From Gammaproteobacteria bacterium (GTDB taxonomy: Bacteria; Pseudomonadota; Gammaproteobacteria; Steroidobacterales; Steroidobacteraceae): a stretch of 5,998 nucleotides of DNA. Of the stretch, positions 1-5,998 are shown in pieces. The first letter of the stretch is position 1. The number at the start of each line of letters is the position of its first letter. The notes under the pieces were generated by a model, which had not been told where the DNA came from, did no database searches, and saw only the letters and a list, made by a program, of their open reading frames with translations. The stretch spans positions 1 through 5,998 of the forward strand of contig JAOUGR010000137.1 in assembly GCA_029857655.1 (NCBI GenBank), given 5' to 3'. Position numbers and translations under genes: made by a program.

Positions 1-1
1 G

Positions 2-2785
2 CGCTCGTTCAAGTACCATCGTCCGCGCGGCGCGTTGTCCGTTGCGAATCACGACGTGAATGCCGTCGTGCAGACCCGGCGTGCAGGGCGCAGCATGCCG
101 AACCAGCGCGCCGATCTGCTGCCGATCTCGGAAGGACTCGAGGCGCACTCCGTCAACACGCAAGGCGGTCTCGAGAAGGATCGGCGCCGGCATCTCGATC
201 GCCTGTCGGCCTTTCTGCCAGTCGGCTTCTACTACAAGGCCTTCCATAGCAAACTTCTGGCTGCCCGCTGGGAGCGGCTGTTTCGCAATATGGCGGGACT
301 CGGCGAAGCCGATCTCAGCGCACCGCGGGTAGCCACACCCAAGCGCTATGAATTCGCCGACGTCGCGGTGATTGGCGCGGGACCTGCAGGACTCGCAGCC
401 GCCGAGGCGGCTGCGGAGGCAGGCGCCGAAGTCGTGCTAGTCGATGAGAATCCAAGAATCGGAGGCAGCGGGACTTATGCGCTTGGTTCCGATGCCGCGG
501 GCGCGCAGCGAGTAGCCGATCTTGTCGGTTCGGTGACTGCGCATCCGCGTATTCGCCGCTTCTCTTCTACCGTCGCTGTGGGTCTCTACGCTGACAATTG
601 GCTTGCCCTTGACATGCCGGATCGCATGCTGAAGCTGCGCGCGCGCGCGGTCATCGTCGCCCAGGGCGCCTTCGAGCAGCCGGCGGTGTTTCGCAACAAC
701 GACCTGCCCGGCGTCATGCTGGCCTCCGGCGCGCAGCGGCTGATGAACCGCTACGCAGTGGCGCCGGCATCGCGGGTCGGCATTCTGGGCGCCAACGTTC
801 ATGCGTATCGTGCGGCGCTTGACGCCCGCACGGCTGGTATTGATGTCTCGATCATTCTTGATCTACGCGAGGAGCCGGGACCGCAATCGCAGGCTCTGGC
901 CGAGACACTGCGGGGGCAGGGAGTGCGAGTGCTGAACGGAGCGGCCGTATATGCGGCCCACACCGGTCGCGAGGGCAGTATCGACGCCATCGAACTTGCC
1001 GAGTGGCGCGCAGGCGCGTGGCAGCGGTCATCGGCTGACGCGATTGCGGTTGACGGGCTATGGATGAGCGTCGGTTTCGCGCCGGCCGACACGTTGCTTC
1101 GACAGGCCGGCGCGAAGATGCGTTATGACGCGAGCGCATGCCAGTTCGTCCCAGACACTCTGCCGCTCGGGTTGTTCGCATGCGGCAAGGTCAACGGCGT
1201 GTTCGATCTCGATGCGCGATTGGCCGACGGCGCGCGTGCCGGCGATGCAGCAGCCCGACACTGTGGATTCGAATCGAAAGGCAGCCAGCCGGCCATCGCG
1301 CCCGCAGGGGAAACAGCGACGCACGCTTTTCCCATCGTCGAGCACCCGAAGGGCAAGAATTTCATCGATTTTGACGAGGATCTGCAGCTGAAGGACCTGG
1401 CCAATGCGATCCAGGAAGGATTCGACAGCGCGGAATTGATGAAGCGCTACACGACCGTAGGAATGGGCATGAGCCAGGGCAAGCACTCCAATGCCAACGC
1501 GCTGCGGGTGCTCGCGCACTTGAGCAAAGTGCCGCTCGGGTCGCTCGGCCCGACGACCGCACGACCGATGTTTCAATCCGTTCCGATTTCGCATCTCGCA
1601 GGCCGCGGATTTACGCCCGAGCGGCGCACGCCGATGGACGCCGATCACGAGAAACTTGGCGCGGTGTGGATGCCGGCCGGTAACTGGCGGCGCCCCGAGT
1701 ACTATCGGCGGGATGGCCGGACACGCGAGGAAGCCATAACGGCGGAAGTGCGCGCCGTCCGCGAGGGGGTCGGGCTGATCGACGTCGGTACGCTCGGCAA
1801 GATTGAGGCACACGGCGCGCAGGCGGGCGCATTCCTCGATCGCGTCTACACGGGACGCTTCGAGACGCTGAAGGTCGGCATGACACGCTACGGCCTGATG
1901 CTCGATGAAAGCGGCGTCATCATTGACGACGGCGTGATCGCGCGGCTCGCACCGGAAGTTTTCTATTTCACGACCACGACGGGCAATTCCGCCACGCTGT
2001 TTCGCGAGTTCGGGCGGCTGGCAACGTGGTGGGGAATGCCGGTCAGCTTGGTGAATCTTACGGGCCATCTTGCCGCCTTCAACCTCGCCGGACCGCGTTC
2101 GCGCGAGGTGCTTTCGAAGCTCACGTCGCTCGAACTCGGCGATACGGCGTTTCCGTATCTCGGCGTGCGTGAAGCGAAGATCGCCGGCGTGCCAGCCCGG
2201 CTGCTGCGTGTCGGATTCGTGGGCGAGCTCGGATACGAAATTCACGTGCCTGCCGGTTCGGGTGTCGATGTGTGGAACGCGGTGCGTGCGGCGGGAGCCG
2301 AGCTGGGCATCGCACCTTTTGGTGTCGAGGCACAGCGCATGCTGCGTCTTGAAAAGGCCCACATTATCGTCAGCCAGGACACCGACGGCCTGACCAACCC
2401 GCTTGAAATCGGCGCGGACTGGGCGGTGAAGATGGACAAGCCCTTCTTCATCGGCCAGCGCAGCCTTGCCATCATCGGGAAGAATCCGCGCCGCCAGCAG
2501 CTCGTGGGCTTCGTGCTCGAGCCCGGACGCCGCGCTGGCATCCGCGAGTGCCACCTCGTCATTCGCGGCGGCGATATCGCGGGCCGCGTGACCAGCGTCG
2601 GCCAGTCTTCGACCCTTGGGCGCACCATCGGCCTTGCGCTGGTGACCCCGGCTGCCGCCAGCGATGCGACTCTCAACATTCGTATCGACGGCGGTACACA
2701 GGTCACGGCGCCGATCGTGCCCTTGCCATTCTATGACCCAACCGGCGCCAGGCAGAAGATGGAGAGCGGCGGGGTTCGTCCATGA
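2..2785 (+). CDS. mgdC: N-methylglutamate dehydrogenase subunit C (sarcosine oxidase alpha-subunit family), 5'-partial
   Basis: This is the large subunit of the heterotetrameric, sarcosine-oxidase-like N-methylglutamate dehydrogenase, which demethylates N-methylglutamate to glutamate plus a C1 unit in the cytoplasm. The frame is open from base 2 and reads RSFKYHRPRGALS, the conserved N-terminal SoxA stretch, so the true start lies upstream and roughly 25-45 residues (part of the ferredoxin-like domain) are missing. The 927 visible residues show: a Rossmann dinucleotide motif, VIGAGPAGLAAAEAA (nt ~368-412); the family signature RNNDLPGVML (~690-720); a degenerate second nucleotide motif, VGILGAN (~776-796); the A3-type linker with YTTVGMGMSQGK (~1447-1482); then a GcvT-like folate-binding domain with DVGTLGKIE (~1781-1807), FVGELGYEIHVP (~2216-2251) and a C-terminal barrel ending near 2750. 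In the family this subunit carries the NAD+ and tetrahydrofolate sites. A plain sarcosine oxidase SoxA is the main alternative; the gmaS/mgs neighbours favour mgdC. The stop overlaps the next start by four bases. Confidence 0.9.
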   Translation, partial: RSFKYHRPRGALSVANHDVNAVVQTRRAGRSMPNQRADLLPISEGLEAHSVNTQGGLEKDRRRHLDRLSAFLPVGFYYKAFHSKLLAARWERLFRNMAGLGEADLSAPRVATPKRYEFADVAVIGAGPAGLAAAEAAAEAGAEVVLVDENPRIGGSGTYALGSDAAGAQRVADLVGSVTAHPRIRRFSSTVAVGLYADNWLALDMPDRMLKLRARAVIVAQGAFEQPAVFRNNDLPGVMLASGAQRLMNRYAVAPASRVGILGANVHAYRAALDARTAGIDVSIILDLREEPGPQSQALAETLRGQGVRVLNGAAVYAAHTGREGSIDAIELAEWRAGAWQRSSADAIAVDGLWMSVGFAPADTLLRQAGAKMRYDASACQFVPDTLPLGLFACGKVNGVFDLDARLADGARAGDAAARHCGFESKGSQPAIAPAGETATHAFPIVEHPKGKNFIDFDEDLQLKDLANAIQEGFDSAELMKRYTTVGMGMSQGKHSNANALRVLAHLSKVPLGSLGPTTARPMFQSVPISHLAGRGFTPERRTPMDADHEKLGAVWMPAGNWRRPEYYRRDGRTREEAITAEVRAVREGVGLIDVGTLGKIEAHGAQAGAFLDRVYTGRFETLKVGMTRYGLMLDESGVIIDDGVIARLAPEVFYFTTTTGNSATLFREFGRLATWWGMPVSLVNLTGHLAAFNLAGPRSREVLSKLTSLELGDTAFPYLGVREAKIAGVPARLLRVGFVGELGYEIHVPAGSGVDVWNAVRAAGAELGIAPFGVEAQRMLRLEKAHIIVSQDTDGLTNPLEIGADWAVKMDKPFFIGQRSLAIIGKNPRRQQLVGFVLEPGRRAGIRECHLVIRGGDIAGRVTSVGQSSTLGRTIGLALVTPAAASDATLNIRIDGGTQVTAPIVPLPFYDPTGARQKMESGGVRP
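2782..2785 (+). promoter_or_regulatory. ATGA stop/start overlap coupling mgdC to mgdD
   Basis: The mgdD start ATG (2782-2784) and the mgdC stop TGA (2783-2785) share the tetranucleotide ATGA. Only a loose purine-rich stretch (GCGGGG, 2769-2774) precedes the start. This suggests that mgdD is translated mainly by ribosomes terminating on mgdC, which would suit two subunits needed in equal amounts. The overlap is seen directly; the coupling is inferred. Confidence 0.8.
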
Positions 2786-3345
2786 ACTCGCCAGCTCAGC
2801 GGGATGGCGCGATGCTGCGGGACGTCTCGGCGCGCCCGCGCTTCGGGTGCAAGGGGCCGATGGCAGAGGCGTGGCTGCATGAACTCGGTCTTTCCGTGCC
2901 GCAACCGCCGAATTCCTGGAGTTGCGAGCAAGGCGATGTCCTGGTCGCGCGGCTGGCCACCTCCGAATTCCTGGTCGAATCGCTCGCGCCGGCGCACGCA
3001 CGCACGAGAGAGATTGCCGGATCGCTGCTCGATCCGGGGCAGCGGCGCACGGGACTCGTGCCGGTCCTCAGGCAGGACCTCGTACTTGAGCTTAGGGGAG
3101 CAAGGGCGAATGATCTGCTGCTTGAGACCTGCAACGTGAATTTCGCGCCGCTCGCGCGTAACGCGGGGGTTGGCGCCGGTTCGCTCGTCATGACCTCGAT
3201 GATCGGAGTCGGGGTGACCGTGATACCGCGCCGTGCCGGTGGCGAAGTGACATATACGATCTGGTGCGATCCCAGCTTTGGACACTACATGTACTCGACG
3301 CTCGCCGGAATTGCCGATGATTTGAGTGGTATGGCTGTCAGTTGA
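2782..3345 (+). CDS. mgdD: N-methylglutamate dehydrogenase subunit D (sarcosine oxidase gamma-subunit family)
   Basis: This 187-residue protein is the small SoxG-like subunit of N-methylglutamate dehydrogenase, predicted to be a cytoplasmic structural partner of the SoxA- and SoxB-like chains. The length fits the SoxG family (about 180-210 residues). Features resembling the family are an N-terminal FGCKGPMAEAWL segment, a central LELRGARANDLLLETC segment and a C-terminal IWCDPSFGHYMYSTL segment. No signal peptide or membrane helix is evident. Chosen start: the ATG embedded in the mgdC stop codon; the next in-frame ATG (2812) would break this coupling and shorten the protein by ten residues. 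SoxG proteins diverge strongly, so identification rests partly on position directly after the SoxA homologue and before gmaS. The alternative is SoxG of a true sarcosine oxidase. The gene is followed after 12 bases by gmaS, whose ribosome-binding site overlaps the mgdD stop. Confidence 0.8.
   Translation: MNSPAQRDGAMLRDVSARPRFGCKGPMAEAWLHELGLSVPQPPNSWSCEQGDVLVARLATSEFLVESLAPAHARTREIAGSLLDPGQRRTGLVPVLRQDLVLELRGARANDLLLETCNVNFAPLARNAGVGAGSLVMTSMIGVGVTVIPRRAGGEVTYTIWCDPSFGHYMYSTLAGIADDLSGMAVS
3017..3079 (+). repeat. Pair of small perfect inverted repeats (potential RNA hairpins) inside mgdD
   Basis: Two perfect inverted repeats lie close together in the mgdD coding sequence. The first is CCGGATCG (3017-3024) with CGATCCGG (3030-3037), an 8-bp stem with a 5-base loop. 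The second is GGTCCT (3063-3068) with AGGACC (3074-3079), a 6-bp stem with a 5-base loop. Neither is followed by a T run, so they are not intrinsic terminators. They could shape mRNA decay within the operon transcript, but stems of this length are expected by chance in 6 kb of GC-rich DNA. Confidence 0.3.
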
Positions 3346-3349
3346 GGAG
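3344..3349 (+). promoter_or_regulatory. Ribosome-binding site of gmaS, overlapping the mgdD stop
   Basis: GAGGAG lies eight bases before the gmaS ATG (3358), a near-ideal Shine-Dalgarno match and spacing. It starts inside the mgdD stop codon TGA (3343-3345), so ribosomes finishing mgdD are placed directly on the gmaS initiation site. It fixes the gmaS start with confidence. Confidence 0.85.
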
Positions 3350-3357
3350 AATCAAGA

Positions 3358-4692
3358 ATGACACCGCTTCAGGCCAAGAAATGGTTTGCCGACAAGAAAA
3401 TCCGCTACGTACTGGCGCAGTTCGTGGACATCCATGGCGCGGCCAAGGCGAAAGCGGTACCGGTTGAGCATTACGACATGATCCTTGGCGACGGAGCGGG
3501 ATTCGCCGGCTTCGCGCTCTGGGGCTTCGGCATGGGTCCGCACGGTCCCGACTACATGGGTGTCGGCGATCCGGAAACACTGGTCGCGCTGCCATGGATG
3601 CCGGGGTTCGCGCGCGTCGTCTGTGATGGTCATGTGCGCGGCAAGCCCTACCCCTATTGTTCGCGGGTCGCGCTCAAGAACCAGTTGAAGCGCCTCGAAC
3701 CGAAGGGCCTCACGATGTTTGCAGGCATAGAACCGGAGTTCATGCTGCTGAAACGCAATGCGGACCGCAGCCTTGCACCATTCGACGATACCGACACGCT
3801 CGACAAGCCCTGCTACGACTACAAGGGCCTGTCGCGTGCCAGCCCGATCCTCGACGAAATCAGCACGTCCCTCAGGGTGGTCGGAGTGGACGCCTTTCAG
3901 ATTGATCACGAGGACGGCAACGGCCAGTTCGAGGTGAATTTCACCTACGCGGATGTCCTGAAGACGGCGGACGACTTCATGCTGTTCAAGATGGCGGCGT
4001 CGGAGATCGCGCGCAAGCACGGTGTAATTGCGACATTCATGCCAAAGCCCTTCTCGAATCGCACCGGGTCAGGCGCGCATTTTCATATCTCAATAGGCGA
4101 CAAGAAGACGCCGAACCTTTTCTACGACAAGACCGACAAGCGGGGGCTCAAGCTTTCGACCATGGGCTATCAGTTTCTTGCGGGGATTCTCACGCACGCC
4201 CGGGCACTCACTGCCATCTGCGCGCCGACGATCAATTCCTACAAGCGCCTGGTGGTCGGCCGATCACTGTCGGGCGCAACCTGGGCGCCGGCGTATATCA
4301 CCTATGGCGACAACAATCGTACGGCTTGCGTGCGAATTCCGGGCGGACGTATCGAAATGCGGCTGCCAGATGGGGCGGCAAATCCCTATCTCGCTGGCGC
4401 CGCGATCCTTGCGGCTGGGCTCGACGGCATCGAGCGTCGGCTGGATCCGGGTGAGCCGCTCAATGAGAACCTGTACGAGTTTTCTGAAAAGGAGTTGAAG
4501 CGGCGCAAGATCGGCCTGCTGCCGCAAAACCTCGGGGAGGCAATTGACGCGCTGGAGGCCGACGAGGTGGTGCGAGCAGGCATCGGCCTGGATCTCGCGA
4601 AGGAGTTCGTCAGCGTCAAGCGCATGGAATGGATGGAGTACTGTCGCCATGTGAGCAGCTGGGAAACCGATCGTTACCTGGAAATGTTCTAA
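3358..4692 (+). CDS. gmaS: Gamma-glutamylmethylamide synthetase (glutamine synthetase family)
   Basis: The enzyme ligates methylamine to the gamma-carboxyl of L-glutamate with ATP, giving gamma-glutamylmethylamide, the first step of the NMG pathway. Its 444 residues match the family length (about 440). Glutamine-synthetase landmarks occur in order: FVDIHG (Asp24, the counterpart of the ammonium-site Asp50 of enteric GlnA); the metal-ligand motif EPEF (125-128); [12 protein letters not shown] (184-195); GSGAHFHIS (237-245) with metal and ATP histidines; NSYKRLV (293-299); NRTACVRIP (320-328); and [19 protein letters not shown] from 331. The flap between NSYKRLV and NRTAC carries SGATWAP (305-311) instead of the YEAP of true GlnA, a GlnT/GMAS-type feature. 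A tyrosine in NLYEFSEKE (Tyr373) aligns with the GlnA adenylylation site, but use of it here is unproven. A good ribosome-binding site sets the start. The context between mgd and mgs genes makes GMAS far more likely than an assimilatory glutamine synthetase. Confidence 0.94.
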   Translation: MTPLQAKKWFADKKIRYVLAQFVDIHGAAKAKAVPVEHYDMILGDGAGFAGFALWGFGMGPHGPDYMGVGDPETLVALPWMPGFARVVCDGHVRGKPYPYCSRVALKNQLKRLEPKGLTMFAGIEPEFMLLKRNADRSLAPFDDTDTLDKPCYDYKGLSRASPILDEISTSLRVVGVDAFQIDHEDGNGQFEVNFTYADVLKTADDFMLFKMAASEIARKHGVIATFMPKPFSNRTGSGAHFHISIGDKKTPNLFYDKTDKRGLKLSTMGYQFLAGILTHARALTAICAPTINSYKRLVVGRSLSGATWAPAYITYGDNNRTACVRIPGGRIEMRLPDGAANPYLAGAAILAAGLDGIERRLDPGEPLNENLYEFSEKELKRRKIGLLPQNLGEAIDALEADEVVRAGIGLDLAKEFVSVKRMEWMEYCRHVSSWETDRYLEMF

Positions 4693-4696
4693 GAGG
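4691..4696 (+). promoter_or_regulatory. Ribosome-binding site of mgsA, overlapping the gmaS stop
   Basis: AAGAGG begins inside the gmaS stop codon TAA (4690-4692) and ends nine bases before the mgsA ATG at 4706. It is a moderate Shine-Dalgarno match. The gmaS-mgsA gap is only 13 bases, so the two genes share a transcript. Confidence 0.65.
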
Positions 4697-4705
4697 CAGA
4701 GATAC

Positions 4706-5599
4706 ATGTGCGGAATTGTCGGACTGCTCGTCAAGAAGCCAGAGCTGCGCGAGCGCCTGGGTGAGTTGATGGTGCCTATGCTGATTGGAATGACCGAGCG
4801 GGGTCCCGATTCCTCAGGCATGGCCGTGTTCACCGAACCAGTGACCGGCAATTACCGCAAGCTGAGCCTTTACAATGCGGACCCCGATTTCGACTGGAAG
4901 CACGCCGAGGGCGTGCTGTCGGAGCGATACGATGATGTGTCGCTCAAGGTCGAGGCGAATCACGCGGTACTGACGACCAAATCGGAGCCCGCCGCACTGC
5001 GCACCTGGCTGCTGACGGAGTACCCAGGCATGCACGTCCTGAGTGTCGGCCGCTCGATCGATCTCTACAAGGACGTGGGTCTGCCGATCGAAGTGGCCGA
5101 GCGCTATCACTTCAGCACCCTGCGCGGCACGCACCTCGTCGGGCACACACGCATGGCCACGGAAAGTGCGGTGACCCCGGAGAACGCGCATCCCTACACG
5201 GCGGGCGAAGACTGGTGCCTCGTGCACAATGGCTCGCTTGCCAATCCGGGCAGTATCCAGCGCAAGCTGGAGAAGCACGGCGCGAAATTCGAGAGCGACT
5301 GCGACACCGAAGGCGCGTGCCGCTACATCCACTGGCGGCTGGAGGAAGGCGACACGCTCGAGCAGGCGCTCGAGAAAGCATTCGAGGATTTTGACGGATT
5401 CTTCACGTTGCTCATGGGCACGCACGACAAGCTGGCGCTCGTGCGGGATCCATTCGCATGCAAGCCCGCGGTGGTCGCGGAGACCGACGATTACGTGGCA
5501 ATCGCGTCCGAATTCCGTTCGCTCGCGCATCTGCCTGGTGTGCGCCATGCCAGGGTCTTTGAGCCGAAGCCGGCGGAGGTGTACTCATGGTCCGTGTAG
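4706..5599 (+). CDS. mgsA: N-methylglutamate synthase subunit A (class II glutamine amidotransferase domain)
   Basis: This is the glutaminase-like subunit of N-methylglutamate synthase, 297 residues with an N-terminal-nucleophile amidotransferase fold throughout. The start MCGIVG puts Cys2 at the mature N-terminus after methionine removal, as in GlmS, PurF and GltB, and this fixes the start codon. Further catalytic-site motifs are RGPDSSG (32-38), HTRMATES (147-154), the oxyanion-hole pair in HNG (Asn175-Gly176) and DTE (200-202), which binds the substrate amino group in the family. All expected residues are present, so the subunit looks active. About 110 residues separate RGPDSSG from HTRMATES, longer than in GlmS and resembling the GlxB/MgsA group. 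The likely role is to hydrolyse gamma-glutamylmethylamide, a glutamine analogue, and pass methylamine to the FMN subunit MgsC; this is inferred from GltB. It overlaps mgsB by 13 bases. The alternative name is a GlxB-like glutamine amidotransferase of unknown partner. Confidence 0.88.
   Translation: MCGIVGLLVKKPELRERLGELMVPMLIGMTERGPDSSGMAVFTEPVTGNYRKLSLYNADPDFDWKHAEGVLSERYDDVSLKVEANHAVLTTKSEPAALRTWLLTEYPGMHVLSVGRSIDLYKDVGLPIEVAERYHFSTLRGTHLVGHTRMATESAVTPENAHPYTAGEDWCLVHNGSLANPGSIQRKLEKHGAKFESDCDTEGACRYIHWRLEEGDTLEQALEKAFEDFDGFFTLLMGTHDKLALVRDPFACKPAVVAETDDYVAIASEFRSLAHLPGVRHARVFEPKPAEVYSWSV
5575..5580 (+). promoter_or_regulatory. Ribosome-binding site of mgsB inside the 3' end of mgsA
   Basis: GGAGGT is a strong Shine-Dalgarno match, six bases before ATG 5587. 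It lies wholly within the last codons of mgsA, whose stop is at 5597-5599. It supports ATG 5587 as the mgsB start even though the two genes overlap. Confidence 0.85.
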
Positions 5600-5998
5600 C
5601 GCGTGCAGGTGGAGCCGCAGCGACGGTATTCGACCTCTCGAAGCAGTCGGTGAGCGAACTCAACAAGTTTCTTCATGGCGGCCTCAAGGACATCAAGGTT
5701 GTGCGTGTCGAGAATCCCGATGGAGCGCATAGCATTGCGGTCGCTGTCGATGCGCCGTTGCGCGTCGAAATCGGAGGGAACGTCGGATATTTTGGCGCGG
5801 GCATGAACAAGCAGGCGACCGTCATGATCGAAGGCAATGCCGGGCCCGGTGTCGCCGAGAACATGATGTCCGGGCGCGTCGAGGTTGCCGGGTTTGCGAG
5901 TGGGGGCGCGGGCGCATCGGCCCAGGGTGGACTCCTCGTGATTCACGGCGACGCGGGCTTGAGGTGCGGCATTTCGCTCAAAGGCGCCGATATCGTGG
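5587..5998 (+). CDS. mgsB: N-methylglutamate synthase subunit B (GXGXG / GltB alpha-subunit C-terminal-like), 3'-partial
   Basis: An open frame of 137 complete codons runs off the right edge. The product begins MVRVARAGGAAATVFDLS and leads into a glycine-rich right-handed beta-helix of the kind found at the C-terminus of the glutamate synthase large subunit. Repeating turns such as VGYFGAGM, EGNAGPGVAENMMSG, FASGGAGASAQGG and IHGDAGLRCGISLKG are typical. In GltB this domain has a structural role linking the amidotransferase and FMN domains; in N-methylglutamate synthase (and GlxC-like proteins) it is a separate subunit. The family is roughly 220-230 residues long, so about 40 percent is missing. 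The start overlaps mgsA by 13 bases in another frame and has a strong ribosome-binding site. mgsC, the FMN-binding catalytic subunit, is expected directly downstream. Confidence 0.86.
   Translation, partial: MVRVARAGGAAATVFDLSKQSVSELNKFLHGGLKDIKVVRVENPDGAHSIAVAVDAPLRVEIGGNVGYFGAGMNKQATVMIEGNAGPGVAENMMSGRVEVAGFASGGAGASAQGGLLVIHGDAGLRCGISLKGADIV

Noticed and set aside
637..650. Alternating GC tract in mgdC (possible Z-DNA or slippage site)
   Set aside because: It encodes an ordinary Leu-Arg-Ala-Arg-Ala stretch at a normal place in the SoxA family, and the frame is intact on both sides. Such tracts are common in high-GC genes.
2908..2974. 12-bp direct repeat CCGAATTCCTGG at 2908-2919 and 2963-2974
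   Set aside because: The copies fall in different reading frames of mgdD (PNSW and SEFL). About one 12-bp repeat pair is expected by chance in 6 kb. No mobile-element or site-specific structure surrounds them.
1058..3001. A 647-codon open frame on the minus strand, opposite mgdC and mgdD
   Set aside because: It is an antisense shadow of high-GC coding sequence. The translation is Arg/Ala/His-rich, shows no recognisable domain, and runs across the mgdC-mgdD junction, both of which are clear family members on the plus strand.
3346..3357. Possible promoter or terminator between mgdD and gmaS (and likewise at 4693-4705)
   Set aside because: The gaps are only 12 and 13 bases and hold ribosome-binding sites. 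There is no hairpin-plus-T-run and no space for a terminator.
3352..4020. A 222-codon minus-strand open frame opposite gmaS, and a similar 244-codon frame at 4814-5548 opposite mgsA
   Set aside because: Both lie wholly within strongly conserved plus-strand genes, have low-complexity shadow-like translations and show no family motif.
5840..5849. 10-bp palindrome CCGGGCCCGG in mgsB
   Set aside because: It encodes part of the glycine-rich NAGPG turn of the GXGXG domain. Several 10-bp palindromes are expected by chance in a window this size, and an operator inside a gene is not supported.

Overview
The window is a dense, single-strand (+) run of five genes that I read as the middle of an N-methylglutamate (NMG) methylamine-oxidation operon. 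The order is mgdC (5' end outside the window), mgdD, gmaS, mgsA, mgsB (3' end outside the window). The high GC content, with strong G/C bias at third codon positions, and the gene families point to a member of the Pseudomonadota, probably an alpha- or betaproteobacterial methylamine user. The sequence alone does not settle the genus.

Layout. Bases 2-2785 encode the large alpha-like subunit of N-methylglutamate dehydrogenase, a sarcosine oxidase SoxA homologue. Bases 2782-3345 encode its gamma-like partner, a SoxG homologue. Bases 3358-4692 encode gamma-glutamylmethylamide synthetase, a GlnA/GlnT-fold ligase. Bases 4706-5599 encode the class II glutamine-amidotransferase-like subunit of N-methylglutamate synthase. 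From 5587 to the right edge runs the GXGXG (GltB alpha-subunit C-terminal-like) subunit of the same synthase. No intergenic gap exceeds 13 bases. Two junctions overlap, and at the other two the ribosome-binding site is merged with the preceding stop codon. There is no room for an internal promoter or terminator between genes, so the promoter must lie upstream of the window, presumably before mgdA/mgdB.

How the genes work together (established pathway, assigned here by homology). GmaS ligates methylamine to the gamma-carboxyl of glutamate, using ATP. MgsABC then converts gamma-glutamylmethylamide to N-methylglutamate. MgdABCD oxidises N-methylglutamate, regenerating glutamate and releasing the one-carbon unit as formaldehyde or as methylene-tetrahydrofolate. 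The missing parts, mgdA/mgdB (SoxB- and SoxD-like) and mgsC (GltB FMN-domain-like), are expected just left and just right of the window.

I looked for something undescribed on both strands and between the genes and found none. This is a compact, apparently intact copy of a known pathway. The most useful points are a misleading apparent TTG start at the left edge, the tight translational coupling at every junction, and a GMAS-type active-site flap that separates gmaS from true glutamine synthetase.
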